From Streptomyces sp. ATexAB-D23 (GTDB lineage: Bacteria > Actinomycetota > Actinomycetes > Streptomycetales > Streptomycetaceae): 64,000 bases of DNA. Position 1 is the stretch's first letter; each line of letters starts with the position of its first letter. The stretch spans positions 195-64,194 of the forward strand of contig NZ_KB892012.1 in the NCBI RefSeq assembly GCF_000373645.1, given 5' to 3'. Below, one piece after another: positions 51,193 to 59,214 of the stretch. The notes under the pieces were generated by a model. The model worked only from the letters and a program-made list of their open reading frames with translations. It was not told the DNA's origin and made no database searches. The position numbers and the translations under genes were made by a program.

Positions 51193-51195
51193 CCC

Positions 51196-51621
51196 TCAAC
51201 TCCCCCCGGGGCCCACCCGCGCCCACACCGTCTTGCCGACCACCCGTTCGGCCACGCCCCACTCCGCCGCCAGCGCCTCGACCAGCCGCAGCCCATGGCC
51301 GTGCTCGGCAGTGTCGGCCCCGCCCGCGCACAGCTCCGGACGTCGCTCCCCTCGCGCGTCCGACACCTCGATGCGGAAGCCCTCCGCCACAGGGAGCAGG
51401 CGCAGCTCGAAGTCACGCCCCGTCACATGACCGTGGAGCACCGCGTTGGCCGCCAGCTCGGCCACGACCACCGCCACGTCGTCGGACAGCTCGCTTCCGT
51501 ACGGCGCACCCCACGCGTCCAGTTGCTGCACAGCGAGCCGGCGCGCGAGCCGGGCTCCTCGGCGCGAGGCGCTGAAGCGCTGGACGAACTCGGTACTCAC
51601 AAGAGTGATTTCGGCGTTCAT
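51196..51621 (-). CDS. RsbW-like anti-sigma/ATP-binding protein
   Basis: 141 aa from ATG 51621. It is a GHKL ATPase of the anti-sigma kinase type: ELSDDVAVVVAELAANAVLHG is the N-box, EVSDARGE is the G1 box, and HGHGLRLVEALAAEWGV is the G2 box. Such proteins are commonly encoded next to XRE/DUF397 genes in Streptomyces, and one pair follows in divergent orientation. The target sigma factor is not in the window. The frame continuing to 51990 is spurious. Confidence 0.87.
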   Translation of the reverse strand: MNAEITLVSTEFVQRFSASRRGARLARRLAVQQLDAWGAPYGSELSDDVAVVVAELAANAVLHGHVTGRDFELRLLPVAEGFRIEVSDARGERRPELCAGGADTAEHGHGLRLVEALAAEWGVAERVVGKTVWARVGPGGS

Positions 51622-51751
51622 GTGACCCAGCGTGGCCGTCCGCTCGTACGCTGACCAGCAGTGACCACACGACTCCAGAAAGCTGTACGGGCCCGCCCGA
51701 CCGGCTGTACGGGATGTCGGCCGTGACCGGACGGACAGAGGCGGTACGGGG

Positions 51752-52621
51752 ATGATGACGAACACACCACGTGAAGAGCGGCCGGAGCGACCGACCGAAT
51801 CGGACGGCACCGCGCACCTGTTCAGGGCGCTGGGCAAGCAGCTGAAGTTCCTGCGCGAACGCGCGGGCATGAGCCAGAAGGACCTGGCCACGGCCACCCA
51901 CTGCGGCGAGGACCTGATCTCCGCGATCGAACGGGGCGTCCGCACCCCGCAGCCGGAGTTCCTGATCCTCGCCGACCGCGCCCTCAACACGGGCGGCCTG
52001 CTTCAGGCGGCCCTGGAGGAGGTACGGGACGCGATCAAGCGGGCTCGTACACGCCATCCGGGCTGGTTCCGCGACTTCGCCCGGACGGAGGCGGAGGCGG
52101 TTGCGTTGCATGAGTACAGCGCGCAGGTGGTGCCCGGCCTGCTTCAGACGGAGGCATACGCGCGGGCCACATTCACCCAGCGCCGCCCGCTGCTGAGCGA
52201 GGAAACCATCGAGAGGCGAGTTGCCGACCGGCTAGCACGACAGCAGGTCTTCGAACGCTGGCCTGCGCCAACCTTCAGCTACGTACTGGAAGAGACCGCC
52301 TTGCGACGCCCTCTCGGAGGGCGCGATGTACACGTGGGCCAGTTGCGGCAACTCTTGCGGGTCGGATGCCTGCGTAACGTAGAGATCCAGGTCATGCCCA
52401 CGGACCGCGATGAACATCCCGCACTTGACGGCACGTTCACTTTGATCACCCCCAAAGGGCGCTCCCAAGTCGCCTACACGGAGCTGTACGGGCATGCGCG
52501 GCTGATCACGGACCCGGAAGAGGTACGCGTCTACAGCGAGCGCTATGGGATTATCCGGGCGCAGGCTCTCTCCCCGAGGGAGTCCCTGGCGCTGATCGAA
52601 AAGATGTTGGGAGAGCTATGA
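51752..52621 (+). CDS. XRE-type regulator with DUF5753 domain, second copy
   Basis: 289 aa. The HTH is LGKQLKFLRERAGMSQKDLA, then ISAIERGVRTPQ; DUF5753 starts at YSAQVVPGLLQTEAYARATF. ATG 51752 and 51755 are both possible; GGCGGTACGGGG precedes them. The stop codon overlaps the DUF397 start (ATGA). It is divergent from the RsbW-like gene. The trio ATPase-XRE-DUF397 is the same layout as the abaA- or whiJ-like regulatory clusters of Streptomyces. Confidence 0.9.
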   Translation: MMTNTPREERPERPTESDGTAHLFRALGKQLKFLRERAGMSQKDLATATHCGEDLISAIERGVRTPQPEFLILADRALNTGGLLQAALEEVRDAIKRARTRHPGWFRDFARTEAEAVALHEYSAQVVPGLLQTEAYARATFTQRRPLLSEETIERRVADRLARQQVFERWPAPTFSYVLEETALRRPLGGRDVHVGQLRQLLRVGCLRNVEIQVMPTDRDEHPALDGTFTLITPKGRSQVAYTELYGHARLITDPEEVRVYSERYGIIRAQALSPRESLALIEKMLGEL

Positions 52622-52863
52622 ACACCGAGCAACTGCACTGGTTCAAGAGCAGCTACAGCACGGGGGAGGGCGGCAACTGCATCGAGGTCGCCTACGACTG
52701 GCGCAAGTCCAGCTACAGCGACGCCGAGGGCGGGCAGTGCATCGAGGTCGCCTCCTGCGCCTCCGCCGTCCACGTCCGTGACTCGAAGAACCTCCCGGGC
52801 CCCCACTTCGACGTGGCACCCACGGCCTGGGCCGCGTTCGTCACGTACGCACGTCAGCGCTGA
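52618..52863 (+). CDS. DUF397 protein with duplicated N-terminal motif
   Basis: 81 aa. The DUF397 signature occurs twice: HWFKSSYSTGEGGNCIEVAY and WRKSSYSDAEGGQCIEVASC. Only the second copy continues with VRDSKNLPGPHFDVAPTAW. A normal member has one. The start overlaps the regulator gene by four bases. This may be a recent internal duplication or a two-module partner. A hairpin follows. Confidence 0.9.
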   Translation: MNTEQLHWFKSSYSTGEGGNCIEVAYDWRKSSYSDAEGGQCIEVASCASAVHVRDSKNLPGPHFDVAPTAWAAFVTYARQR

Positions 52864-52869
52864 CCAGCC

Positions 52870-52902
52870 GGACGGCGAGCACGGGCCCGACGCTCGCCGT
52901 CC
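52870..52902. terminator. Hairpin terminator
   Basis: Arms GGACGGCGAGC (52870-52880) and GCTCGCCGTCC (52892-52902) are exact, with an 11-nt loop. It separates the XRE/DUF397 unit from the convergent DUF4333 gene. Confidence 0.75.
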
Positions 52903-52914
52903 GTCCGGGGCGGC

Positions 52915-53559
52915 TCAGCCCGCCGGGGTCTGGTCCACCTTGAAGTCCATGTTCACCTGACCGCCGACGACGGACTTCGCGGTGACCGTCACTCCGTACT
53001 GCTGGCCGCCGTCCGCGAGCTGGCAGCGGATCGTGGCGCCCACGCGGGCCGGGAGGTTCTCGGGGCAGGAGAAGGAGTCGGGCTCCTTGCCGACCTGGGC
53101 CGCGAGGGCGGCCTTGCCCTGGCGGGCGACCTCGGCCTTGTCCACGGACTGCTCGCCGCCCGCGCCGCCGGTCGTCGTGTCGGTGGGCTGGGCGGAGTCG
53201 CTGGGCTGGGGGTCGGCGGAGGCGCCGGTGTCGGCCGCGCCGTCGATCTTGTAGTCCATCTTGACGTCCTTGCCGTCGACGGACTTCACGGTGACCGTCA
53301 TGCCGAGCTTCTTGCCACCATCGGTCAGCGTGCAGCGCACGCTTTCGCCGACCTTGGCCTTGAGGTCGTCCTCGCAGGTCACGTCCTCGGGCTCGCGGCC
53401 GACCTCTTTACCGAGGCCCGCCGACGCCTGCTTGGCGACCTCGGCCTTCTTGACCACCTTTTCGCCACCCACGCTGAACGAACAGCCCGCGGCGAACATC
53501 ATGGCCACCGTTCCGGCCACGGCTCCGGCCACCATCCGACCTCGCACCGACTGCTGCAT
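52915..53559 (-). CDS. DUF4333 lipoprotein, two domains
   Basis: 214 aa. The N-terminus (MVAGAVAGTVAMMFAAGCSFSVGG) has a lipobox FAAGC, so the protein is likely lipid-anchored outside the membrane. Two DUF4333 repeats follow: VAKQASAGLGKEVGREPEDV...VRCTLTDGG and VARQGKAALAAQVGKEPDSF...IRCQLADGG, joined by a Ser/Thr/Gly linker. Each repeat carries two Cys that may form a disulfide. The function is unknown. Confidence 0.87.
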   Translation of the reverse strand: MQQSVRGRMVAGAVAGTVAMMFAAGCSFSVGGEKVVKKAEVAKQASAGLGKEVGREPEDVTCEDDLKAKVGESVRCTLTDGGKKLGMTVTVKSVDGKDVKMDYKIDGAADTGASADPQPSDSAQPTDTTTGGAGGEQSVDKAEVARQGKAALAAQVGKEPDSFSCPENLPARVGATIRCQLADGGQQYGVTVTAKSVVGGQVNMDFKVDQTPAG

Positions 53560-53654
53560 GGTTCCCCCTTGGCAAAGCGTTCACGTCAGAACTGGCGTGC
53601 CAAGCTATCACCGGCCCCCGAACACCCGACCGACCCGACCAGTCCCCGGAACGG

Positions 53655-54278
53655 TCAGCCCGCGTAGCCGTTTTCGGCCAGGATCTTGTCGATACGGGCG
53701 CGGTGCGCGGCCTCCCAGGCGTCGAGGGGCTCCGCGTCCTCCTTGGCGGCCTTGGCCCGTGCGTCGCTCAGCACCTGCTCCCGCAGTGCGGCCGGCGTGA
53801 CGACGATGCCCTCCTCGTCGGCGACGACGATGTCCCCGGCGTTCACCGTGACCCCGCCGCACCGCACCGGTTCGTTGAGGGGCGTCACGGCCTTCTTCGT
53901 ACCCGGAAAGGGGACGACGCCGGTCGCGAAGACGGGGAAGCCCATGTCCCGTACCTCGGCCAGGTCCCGGATCACCCCGTTGGTGACGAACGCGGCGACG
54001 CCCCGGCGCTGGGCCACCGCGCACACGTTCCCGCCGGCCAGCGCGTAGTCCGCGTCGCCCGCCTCGATGACAATGACGGAGCCGGGGCCGGCGCGGTGAA
54101 TGGCGGCGTGCAGCATGAGGTTGTCACCGGGCGGGCACCGCACGGTGAACGCCGGCCCGGCGACCCGCCGGCCTGAGGGCCAGAGCGGGCGGATACCGGC
54201 GTCCATGACCTGCCCGCGCCCCAAAAGGTCGGCGAGCGTGGTCGGCGAGATGTCCTTGAAGCCGCTGATGTCGTCCAT
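53655..54278 (-). CDS. RraA-like protein (HMG aldolase / RNase E inhibitor fold)
   Basis: 207 aa from ATG 54278 with GTGGAGGAG upstream; the frame to 54386 is an extension. The motifs are GRRVAGPAFTVRCPPGDNLML, DADYALAGGNVCAVAQRRGVA, then TNGVIRDLAEV and GDIVVADEEGIVVTP. The G-x-R-D pair in NGVIRD is the metal and substrate site of class II aldolases acting on 4-hydroxy-4-methyl-2-oxoglutarate or oxaloacetate. No pathway context supports one of them. There is an 80-base gap to the lipoprotein gene. Confidence 0.85.
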   Translation of the reverse strand: MDDISGFKDISPTTLADLLGRGQVMDAGIRPLWPSGRRVAGPAFTVRCPPGDNLMLHAAIHRAGPGSVIVIEAGDADYALAGGNVCAVAQRRGVAAFVTNGVIRDLAEVRDMGFPVFATGVVPFPGTKKAVTPLNEPVRCGGVTVNAGDIVVADEEGIVVTPAALREQVLSDARAKAAKEDAEPLDAWEAAHRARIDKILAENGYAG

Positions 54279-54426
54279 ACGGTTCGTCTCCTCCACTGGA
54301 TGTGATGGCCGCAGGGGAGCGGACACATAGGGAAGACGGCGTGCCGCACACCTCGGTGCCATGCCCGTGCCGGGCCGCGCGGTCACGGTCCCACGTGTCG
54401 TCGTCCGACCGCCACACGGCGGATGG

Positions 54427-55425
54427 TCACAGCGCCGGGTCGGCCAGCAGCTGACGGAGCGACCGCGCGGCCCCCGCCTCCGTCATGGCGGTCAGCCCCC
54501 GCGAGGCCTCGGGGAAGAGCCGGTCCCAGGAGCAGGCCCGGCCGATCGCGCCCAAGTGCCGGGCCAGTGCCGCCCCGCGCCGCAATTCGGCGGTCGTCGG
54601 CCCCGTCCCGGTCCACGCGTCCAGATAGGCGTCACGCAGCCTCGGCAGCGCCTGCGGCCCGTACCGTTCACGCGCGTTGTTCAGCGGAACGAACAGGCTG
54701 CAGAAGGGATGGGAGACCGACGCGTCACCCCAGTCGAAGAACGTGAAGCGGCCCGGTGCCGGGGTGAAGAGCTGCCCGTCGTGCAGGTCGGAGTGGTCGA
54801 GCGAGTCCGGTACGCCGAGCGCGTCGAGTTCCTCGCACCACCGCACGAGGCGCGGGCGCAGCGCGTGCAGCGCCGTGCGGGTGCCGGTGTCCAGGACCGT
54901 GTTCCTCCCGACAACCCGGTCGAAGACGGCCGGGAGGACCGCGGTGCGCGCGTCGGGGACACCGAGCCGTGTGATCTCCTCGACACGGGAGACGAGAGCG
55001 CGCTGGACAACCGCGTACTGGTGGAGCGCCTCCGCCCAGGCCCGTTCGCCCGTGCCGTCCGGGTGGACCTCTCTGAAGAGCGTGCCGCCGTGCGGAAACA
55101 GGGACCAGCCGCGCTCCACGTCCACAGCGAGGGGTTCCAGTACGTGGCCCGGAACCCAGCGGGCGAGCGCCTCGGTCAGCCCGGCCTCGAAGGCGCTCGC
55201 GGGTGGGTTCGCCTTCAACCACACGTCGGGCCCGCCGGCTGCCGACATGCGCACCAGCACGGACCAGGGCCGCACCCGCACGGCGAGCAGCCGCGCCCGG
55301 GGCCGTCCGCGAGCGGCCAGGGCGCGTTCCGCCCAGGCGAGGGCCGACTGCCGCCACGCCAGGTCGTCCCAGGGGGCCACCGCGTCCGGGTACTGCCCGC
55401 GGTCCACCGACGTCTCACCGTGCAT
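54427..55425 (-). CDS. Aminoglycoside phosphotransferase-family protein
   Basis: 332 aa. The APH signature is SLDHSDLHDGQLFTPAPGRF (H-S-D-L-H, with Gln where the metal-binding Asn usually is) and TFFDWGDASVSHPF. The N-terminal lobe is recognisable at LLAVRVRPWSVLVRM. The Asn-to-Gln change may weaken activity. It lies between the RraA-like gene and a lipoprotein gene, with no evident operon. Confidence 0.8.
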   Translation of the reverse strand: MHGETSVDRGQYPDAVAPWDDLAWRQSALAWAERALAARGRPRARLLAVRVRPWSVLVRMSAAGGPDVWLKANPPASAFEAGLTEALARWVPGHVLEPLAVDVERGWSLFPHGGTLFREVHPDGTGERAWAEALHQYAVVQRALVSRVEEITRLGVPDARTAVLPAVFDRVVGRNTVLDTGTRTALHALRPRLVRWCEELDALGVPDSLDHSDLHDGQLFTPAPGRFTFFDWGDASVSHPFCSLFVPLNNARERYGPQALPRLRDAYLDAWTGTGPTTAELRRGAALARHLGAIGRACSWDRLFPEASRGLTAMTEAGAARSLRQLLADPAL

Positions 55426-55513
55426 CGCGCCATTCCACCACCGGGCCCAGCCGAGCCACCACGGAGTTTCACCGAGCGGCGGCGGACACGTGCCGGTGCC
55501 GCAGCGCCAGGGC

Positions 55514-55984
55514 TCAGGCGTACGTCCAGCGCCAGGCGTTCCCGCTGTAGGCGCACTTGATGCGCGTACCGGCCGCGTTCGTCGTCAGGGCGCCGTGGTC
55601 GCTGTTCCGGCAGAACTGGCCGGCGCTGTAGCAGTTCCCCGCGTTGGAGCGGATGGAACACGTGCTGGTCGCCGTGGAACCCCCGCCGCCGGAGCCGCCC
55701 GAGCCGCCGGACCCGGAGGACGTCGCCCTCGTGACGGTCGCCGTGACGGTCGGGCCCGGCACCTTCACGGTCTTCGTCTCGGTCACCGTGGGCGCCGGGG
55801 CGGGTGTGGCGGTCTCGGTCGCCGTGGCCGTGACGGTCACCGTGACCGTGGGCGCCGGCGCGGCGCTCGTCGCCGCCACGGTCGCCGGGTCGTCGCCGGA
55901 CTGCGTACAGCCCACCGCCCCGAAGGCGAACAGGGCGATGCCGCCTATCCAGATCCGCTTGCGCCGGCTCAACACCTTGGCCAT
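55514..55984 (-). CDS. Small Thr/Pro-rich lipoprotein
   Basis: 156 aa from ATG 55984, with GGGGGGA 4 nt upstream. The signal FAFGAVGC is a lipobox. A long Val/Thr/Pro linker (TVTVTVTATATETATPAPAP) leads to a Gly/Ser stretch and a C-terminal Cys-rich domain (CSIRSNAGNCYSAGQFCRNS...CAYSGNAWRWTYA) with four Cys. I recall such domains in secreted Streptomyces proteins but cannot name a function. It likely sits on the outer face of the membrane. Confidence 0.75.
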   Translation of the reverse strand: MAKVLSRRKRIWIGGIALFAFGAVGCTQSGDDPATVAATSAAPAPTVTVTVTATATETATPAPAPTVTETKTVKVPGPTVTATVTRATSSGSGGSGGSGGGGSTATSTCSIRSNAGNCYSAGQFCRNSDHGALTTNAAGTRIKCAYSGNAWRWTYA

Positions 55985-56176
55985 GTGGTCCCCCCACGTC
56001 TCGGCATACGCCACTTCGAGTGGAATGACGGTATTACTTCGGACGAGATGTGTGGGAATTGGGGAGAGGGAGTGATCCTATTGTGACCAACGAGCATGCG
56101 GTGTACGGGCGTCGCGTCCGGGTACGCCCCCGAAACCCGGTCGCGGCCCGGCCGCACGCCGCCTACGTTCGACGCC

Positions 56177-56902
56177 ATGGCTGACGAAGGCTTCACGCAT
56201 CCACGACTGGCCGCGCTCTACGATCCGCTCGACCCGGACCGCGGCGACCTCGACGCCTATCTGCGCATGGCGGAGGAGTTCGAGGCGCAACGCGTCCTGG
56301 ACATCGGCTGCGGCACAGGCGTGTTCGCCCTTCTCCTGGCCGGCCGCGGCAAGGACGTCGTCGGCGTCGATCCCGCCCTCGCGTCCATCGACGTGGCGCG
56401 GGCCAAGCCGGGCGCCGAGCGCGTCCGCTGGCTCCACGGCGACGCGACGGCCCTCCCCCCGCTGCGCGTCGACCTCGCGACGATGACCGCGAACGTCGCC
56501 CAGGCCATCGCCGCCCCCGACGCCTGGCACGCGTCCCTGCGGGGAGCCCATGAGGCGCTACGCCCCGGCGGGCGCCTGGTCTTCGAGACGCGCGATCCGG
56601 CGCGGCGCGCCTGGGAGGAGTGGACCCCCGAGAACTCCCGCAGCGTGACCGAGGTCCCGGGCACCGGCCCGGTCGAGTCCTGGGTCGAGGTGACCGAGGT
56701 GGCCGGGCCCCTGGTCACGTTCCGCTGGACCTACCGGTTCGCGGCGGACGGAGACGTACTGACCTCGGACTCGACGCTGCGCTTCCGCGAGCGGGACGAG
56801 GTCGAACGGGACCTGCGCGCCCTCGGATACACGGTGGACGACATCCGCGACGCACCCGACCGTCCGGGCCGCGAGTTCGTCTTCGTGGCCCGGCGGGTCT
56901 GA
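56177..56902 (+). CDS. Class I SAM-dependent methyltransferase
   Basis: 241 aa from ATG 56177. A TACGTT box lies 7 nt upstream and no Shine-Dalgarno is present, so it is probably leaderless. Motif I is VLDIGCGTGVFALLLAGRGKD, motif II is VVGVDPALASI and motif III is HGDATALPP. The region LRPGGRLVFETRD follows. It belongs to the methyltransferase-25/11-like families acting on small molecules. The frame to 56096 is an extension without support. Confidence 0.88.
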   Translation: MADEGFTHPRLAALYDPLDPDRGDLDAYLRMAEEFEAQRVLDIGCGTGVFALLLAGRGKDVVGVDPALASIDVARAKPGAERVRWLHGDATALPPLRVDLATMTANVAQAIAAPDAWHASLRGAHEALRPGGRLVFETRDPARRAWEEWTPENSRSVTEVPGTGPVESWVEVTEVAGPLVTFRWTYRFAADGDVLTSDSTLRFRERDEVERDLRALGYTVDDIRDAPDRPGREFVFVARRV

Positions 56903-56984
56903 CCCGGGCCGCCGGCACCGGAGCCGCTGCCGGACCGGACCCCGTCCGTACGATGAACCCACCAACGGGGCGGGGGGAATCGGC

Positions 56985-57464
56985 ATGCGGTGGGAGCGGA
57001 GAAGTGTCACCGGGCTCGGGCTGATCGTGGGCGGGCTCGTCGTCGGGGCGGTGGGGGTGGGGGTCATCGCCCTCGGGACCGGGGCGTTCGGGGTGGAGAC
57101 GGAGACGTTCGGCGCGATCATCTGTGACTCCGTGTCCGTCAAGGGCGGGTCCGTGTGGCACTGCCGCGGCGAGAGCCCGGAGCAGGCCGCCGCCAATGAG
57201 GCGGCCCGGCGCAAGGCGGAGCTGGACGGGCTGCGCGGGGTCGACCATCTGGGGGTGCCCGAGGCGCCGCGGCGTACGGAGCTGATGTTCGTCCAGCATG
57301 ACGGGCGGCGCGATCCGGACCGGGTGACGGCCTCGCACTCACCCGTCGGCGACCGCTGGATCGCCCACTCGGGCGGCGTCGTCGGCACGGGCGTGGGCGG
57401 GGTCGTCGTCGGTGGTGCGGGGATCGGGTGGGGGGTCTACCGGGTCCGGCCGCGCCGGGGGTGA
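56985..57464 (+). CDS. Hypothetical membrane protein with two helices
   Basis: 159 aa. One N-terminal helix (LIVGGLVVGAVGVGVIALG) and one C-terminal helix (GGVVGTGVGGVVVGGAGIGWGVY) flank a hydrophilic domain of 95 residues with two Cys (FGAIICDSV, WHCRGES). GGGGGGAA precedes ATG 56985, and TACGAT lies 31 bases upstream as a possible -10. I do not recognise the family. It is convergent with the LLM gene. Confidence 0.65.
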   Translation: MRWERRSVTGLGLIVGGLVVGAVGVGVIALGTGAFGVETETFGAIICDSVSVKGGSVWHCRGESPEQAAANEAARRKAELDGLRGVDHLGVPEAPRRTELMFVQHDGRRDPDRVTASHSPVGDRWIAHSGGVVGTGVGGVVVGGAGIGWGVYRVRPRRG

Positions 57465-57471
57465 GCCGGGC

Positions 57472-58317
57472 TCAGAGGTACGCCGCGTACGCGTCCAGCG
57501 TCCGCAGCACCTCCGGTTCGGCGGCCGGGGGCAGTTGGAGGACGACCTCCTCGATGCCCAGGTCCGCGTAGTGGGCCAGCTTGCCCGGGTCGGGGAGGAC
57601 GGCGTACGGGACGACGTGGAGGCCCTCCGGGTCGCGGCCCGCCGCCTCCCAGGCGGTACGGAGCGCGGGGACGGACTCCGTGAGGCCCCGGCCGCCGATC
57701 GGGAGCCAGCCGTCCGCGGACTCCGCGATCTGCGCGAAGAGCCTGGGGCCCGCCGCGCCGCCGATCAGGGTGCGCGGGCCGGTCAGCGGGCCGCGCGGCT
57801 GCTGGTACGGCTTGGGGTGGGCGTGACTGGCCCGCACCGAGGCGAACTCGCCCTCGTACGCGGTCGGTTCCCGCTCCCACAGCGCGCGCATCAGCGCCAG
57901 CCGGTCGCGGCCCAGGCGTCGCCGCGTCGACCAGGTGACGCCGTGGTCGTCGGCCTCCTCGACGTTCCAGCCGTAGCCGATGCCCAGGGTGAAGCGGCCG
58001 GCGGAGAGGTGGTCGAGGGTGGCGACCTGCTTGGCCAGGTCGATGGGGTCGTGCTGGGCGATCAGCGTGATGCCGGTGCCCAGGGCCAGCCGCTCGGTCA
58101 CCGCGGCGGCCTGGGCGAGGGCGACGAACGGGTCCAGGGTGCGGCCGTACTCGCGGGGCAGGTCGCCGCCCGCCGGGTAGGGGGTCTCCCTGTTCACCGG
58201 GATGTGGGTGTGCTCGGGCAGGAAGAGCCCGGCGAACCCGCGCTGTTCGAGCTGGTGCGCGAGCCGCACCGGGGTGATGGTCTCGTCGGTGAGGAAGATC
58301 GTGGTGGCGATCCGCAT
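57472..58317 (-). CDS. F420-dependent LLM-class oxidoreductase
   Basis: 281 aa. The start RIATTIFLTDETITPVRLAHQLEQRGFAGLF and the motifs EHTHIPVNRETPYP, LGIGYGWNVEE and GRGLTESVPALR match Streptomyces LLM proteins of the F420 type. They use reduced F420 for hydride transfer to an unknown substrate. The cofactor supply is plausible because fbiC is in the window. The start at 58317 matches the family length. It is divergent from the siderophore-interacting gene. Confidence 0.88.
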   Translation of the reverse strand: MRIATTIFLTDETITPVRLAHQLEQRGFAGLFLPEHTHIPVNRETPYPAGGDLPREYGRTLDPFVALAQAAAVTERLALGTGITLIAQHDPIDLAKQVATLDHLSAGRFTLGIGYGWNVEEADDHGVTWSTRRRLGRDRLALMRALWEREPTAYEGEFASVRASHAHPKPYQQPRGPLTGPRTLIGGAAGPRLFAQIAESADGWLPIGGRGLTESVPALRTAWEAAGRDPEGLHVVPYAVLPDPGKLAHYADLGIEEVVLQLPPAAEPEVLRTLDAYAAYL

Positions 58318-58426
58318 ACGAAGGCACCTCCGTCGTTGTCGCGTGACCGTTCCAACGTAAGCCGTCCGGGGCGGGAAGCCCCGGCCCGCTACGGGCGGAC
58401 CGGAGACCCTGCCGGAGACCGGTCAT

Positions 58427-58445
58427 TTAGGTTAGGCTCACCTAA
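58427..58445. promoter_or_regulatory. Iron box (DmdR/IdeR-type)
   Basis: TTAGGTTAGGCTCACCTAA matches the actinobacterial iron-box consensus essentially exactly. It lies 38 bases before the siderophore-interacting gene and predicts repression by the iron-bound regulator. Confidence 0.9.
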
Positions 58446-58482
58446 TCAACGTCGAGCAATACCGAGCGGAGGGGGCACGGCT

Positions 58483-59214
58483 GTGGGACACGGCTGGGAG
58501 GGCGTCGTCCTCAAGCTCATGCGCGGACGCGACTTCACGTTCACCGTGACCGCGGCGGAACAGCTCACCGACGGCTTCCGGCGCGTGAGCGTCACCGATG
58601 GCGGGCTCCTCGCCGCGACCGGCGGGGCGCACCCGACGATGTGGGTGCGCCTCTGGTTCGAGCGGCACGGCAAACCGCACCAGCGCGCCTACACCCTGGT
58701 CGATCCCGACCCGCAGGCGGGGACGTTCAGCCTGGACTTCGCCCTGCACGAGGGGCCCGCGACCGACTGGGCCCGTGCCGCCGCGCCGGGCGACACGATC
58801 GACGCCACTCTCCAGGGCACCGGCTTCGCCCTGCCCGAACCGGCCCCGTCCCGGCTCTTCGTCATCGGAGACCCGGCGTCGCTGCCCGCCATCAACTCCC
58901 TGCTCGCCGCGGCCCCGGGGACCCCGGCCACCATCTGGTACGAGAGCGCACCGGGAACGGACGACGAGCCGCCACTGCGCCTGGACCACGCCCACCACAC
59001 GCTCCACCGGGTGGACAGGCACGGCCGGGGCGGCGAACTGATCGACGCGGTCCGTTCCACGCTGCCGCGCCTGCTGGGCGACGACCCATCCGACGCGTAC
59101 GTCTGGATCGCCTGCGACACGGCGACGACCAGGTCCCTGTCGGGGTACGTGCGCAGGGAGCTGGCAGTCCCCAAAGAGCGCGTCCACGCGCTGGGTTACT
59201 GGCGGGCGGGCTGA
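58483..59214 (+). CDS. Siderophore-interacting protein (FAD ferric reductase)
   Basis: 243 aa from GTG 58483; CGGAGGGGG is 7 nt upstream. The FAD-binding part has HPTMWVRLWFERHGKPHQRAYTL (R-x-Y-T), and the NAD(P)-binding part has RLFVIGDPASLPAINSLLAA and YVWIACDTATTRSLSGYVRR (canonical form is ...GE). It reduces Fe(III) from siderophores in the cytoplasm. The iron box upstream shows its regulation. The stop overlaps the convergent MFS gene by 19 bases. Confidence 0.92.
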   Translation: MGHGWEGVVLKLMRGRDFTFTVTAAEQLTDGFRRVSVTDGGLLAATGGAHPTMWVRLWFERHGKPHQRAYTLVDPDPQAGTFSLDFALHEGPATDWARAAAPGDTIDATLQGTGFALPEPAPSRLFVIGDPASLPAINSLLAAAPGTPATIWYESAPGTDDEPPLRLDHAHHTLHRVDRHGRGGELIDAVRSTLPRLLGDDPSDAYVWIACDTATTRSLSGYVRRELAVPKERVHALGYWRAG

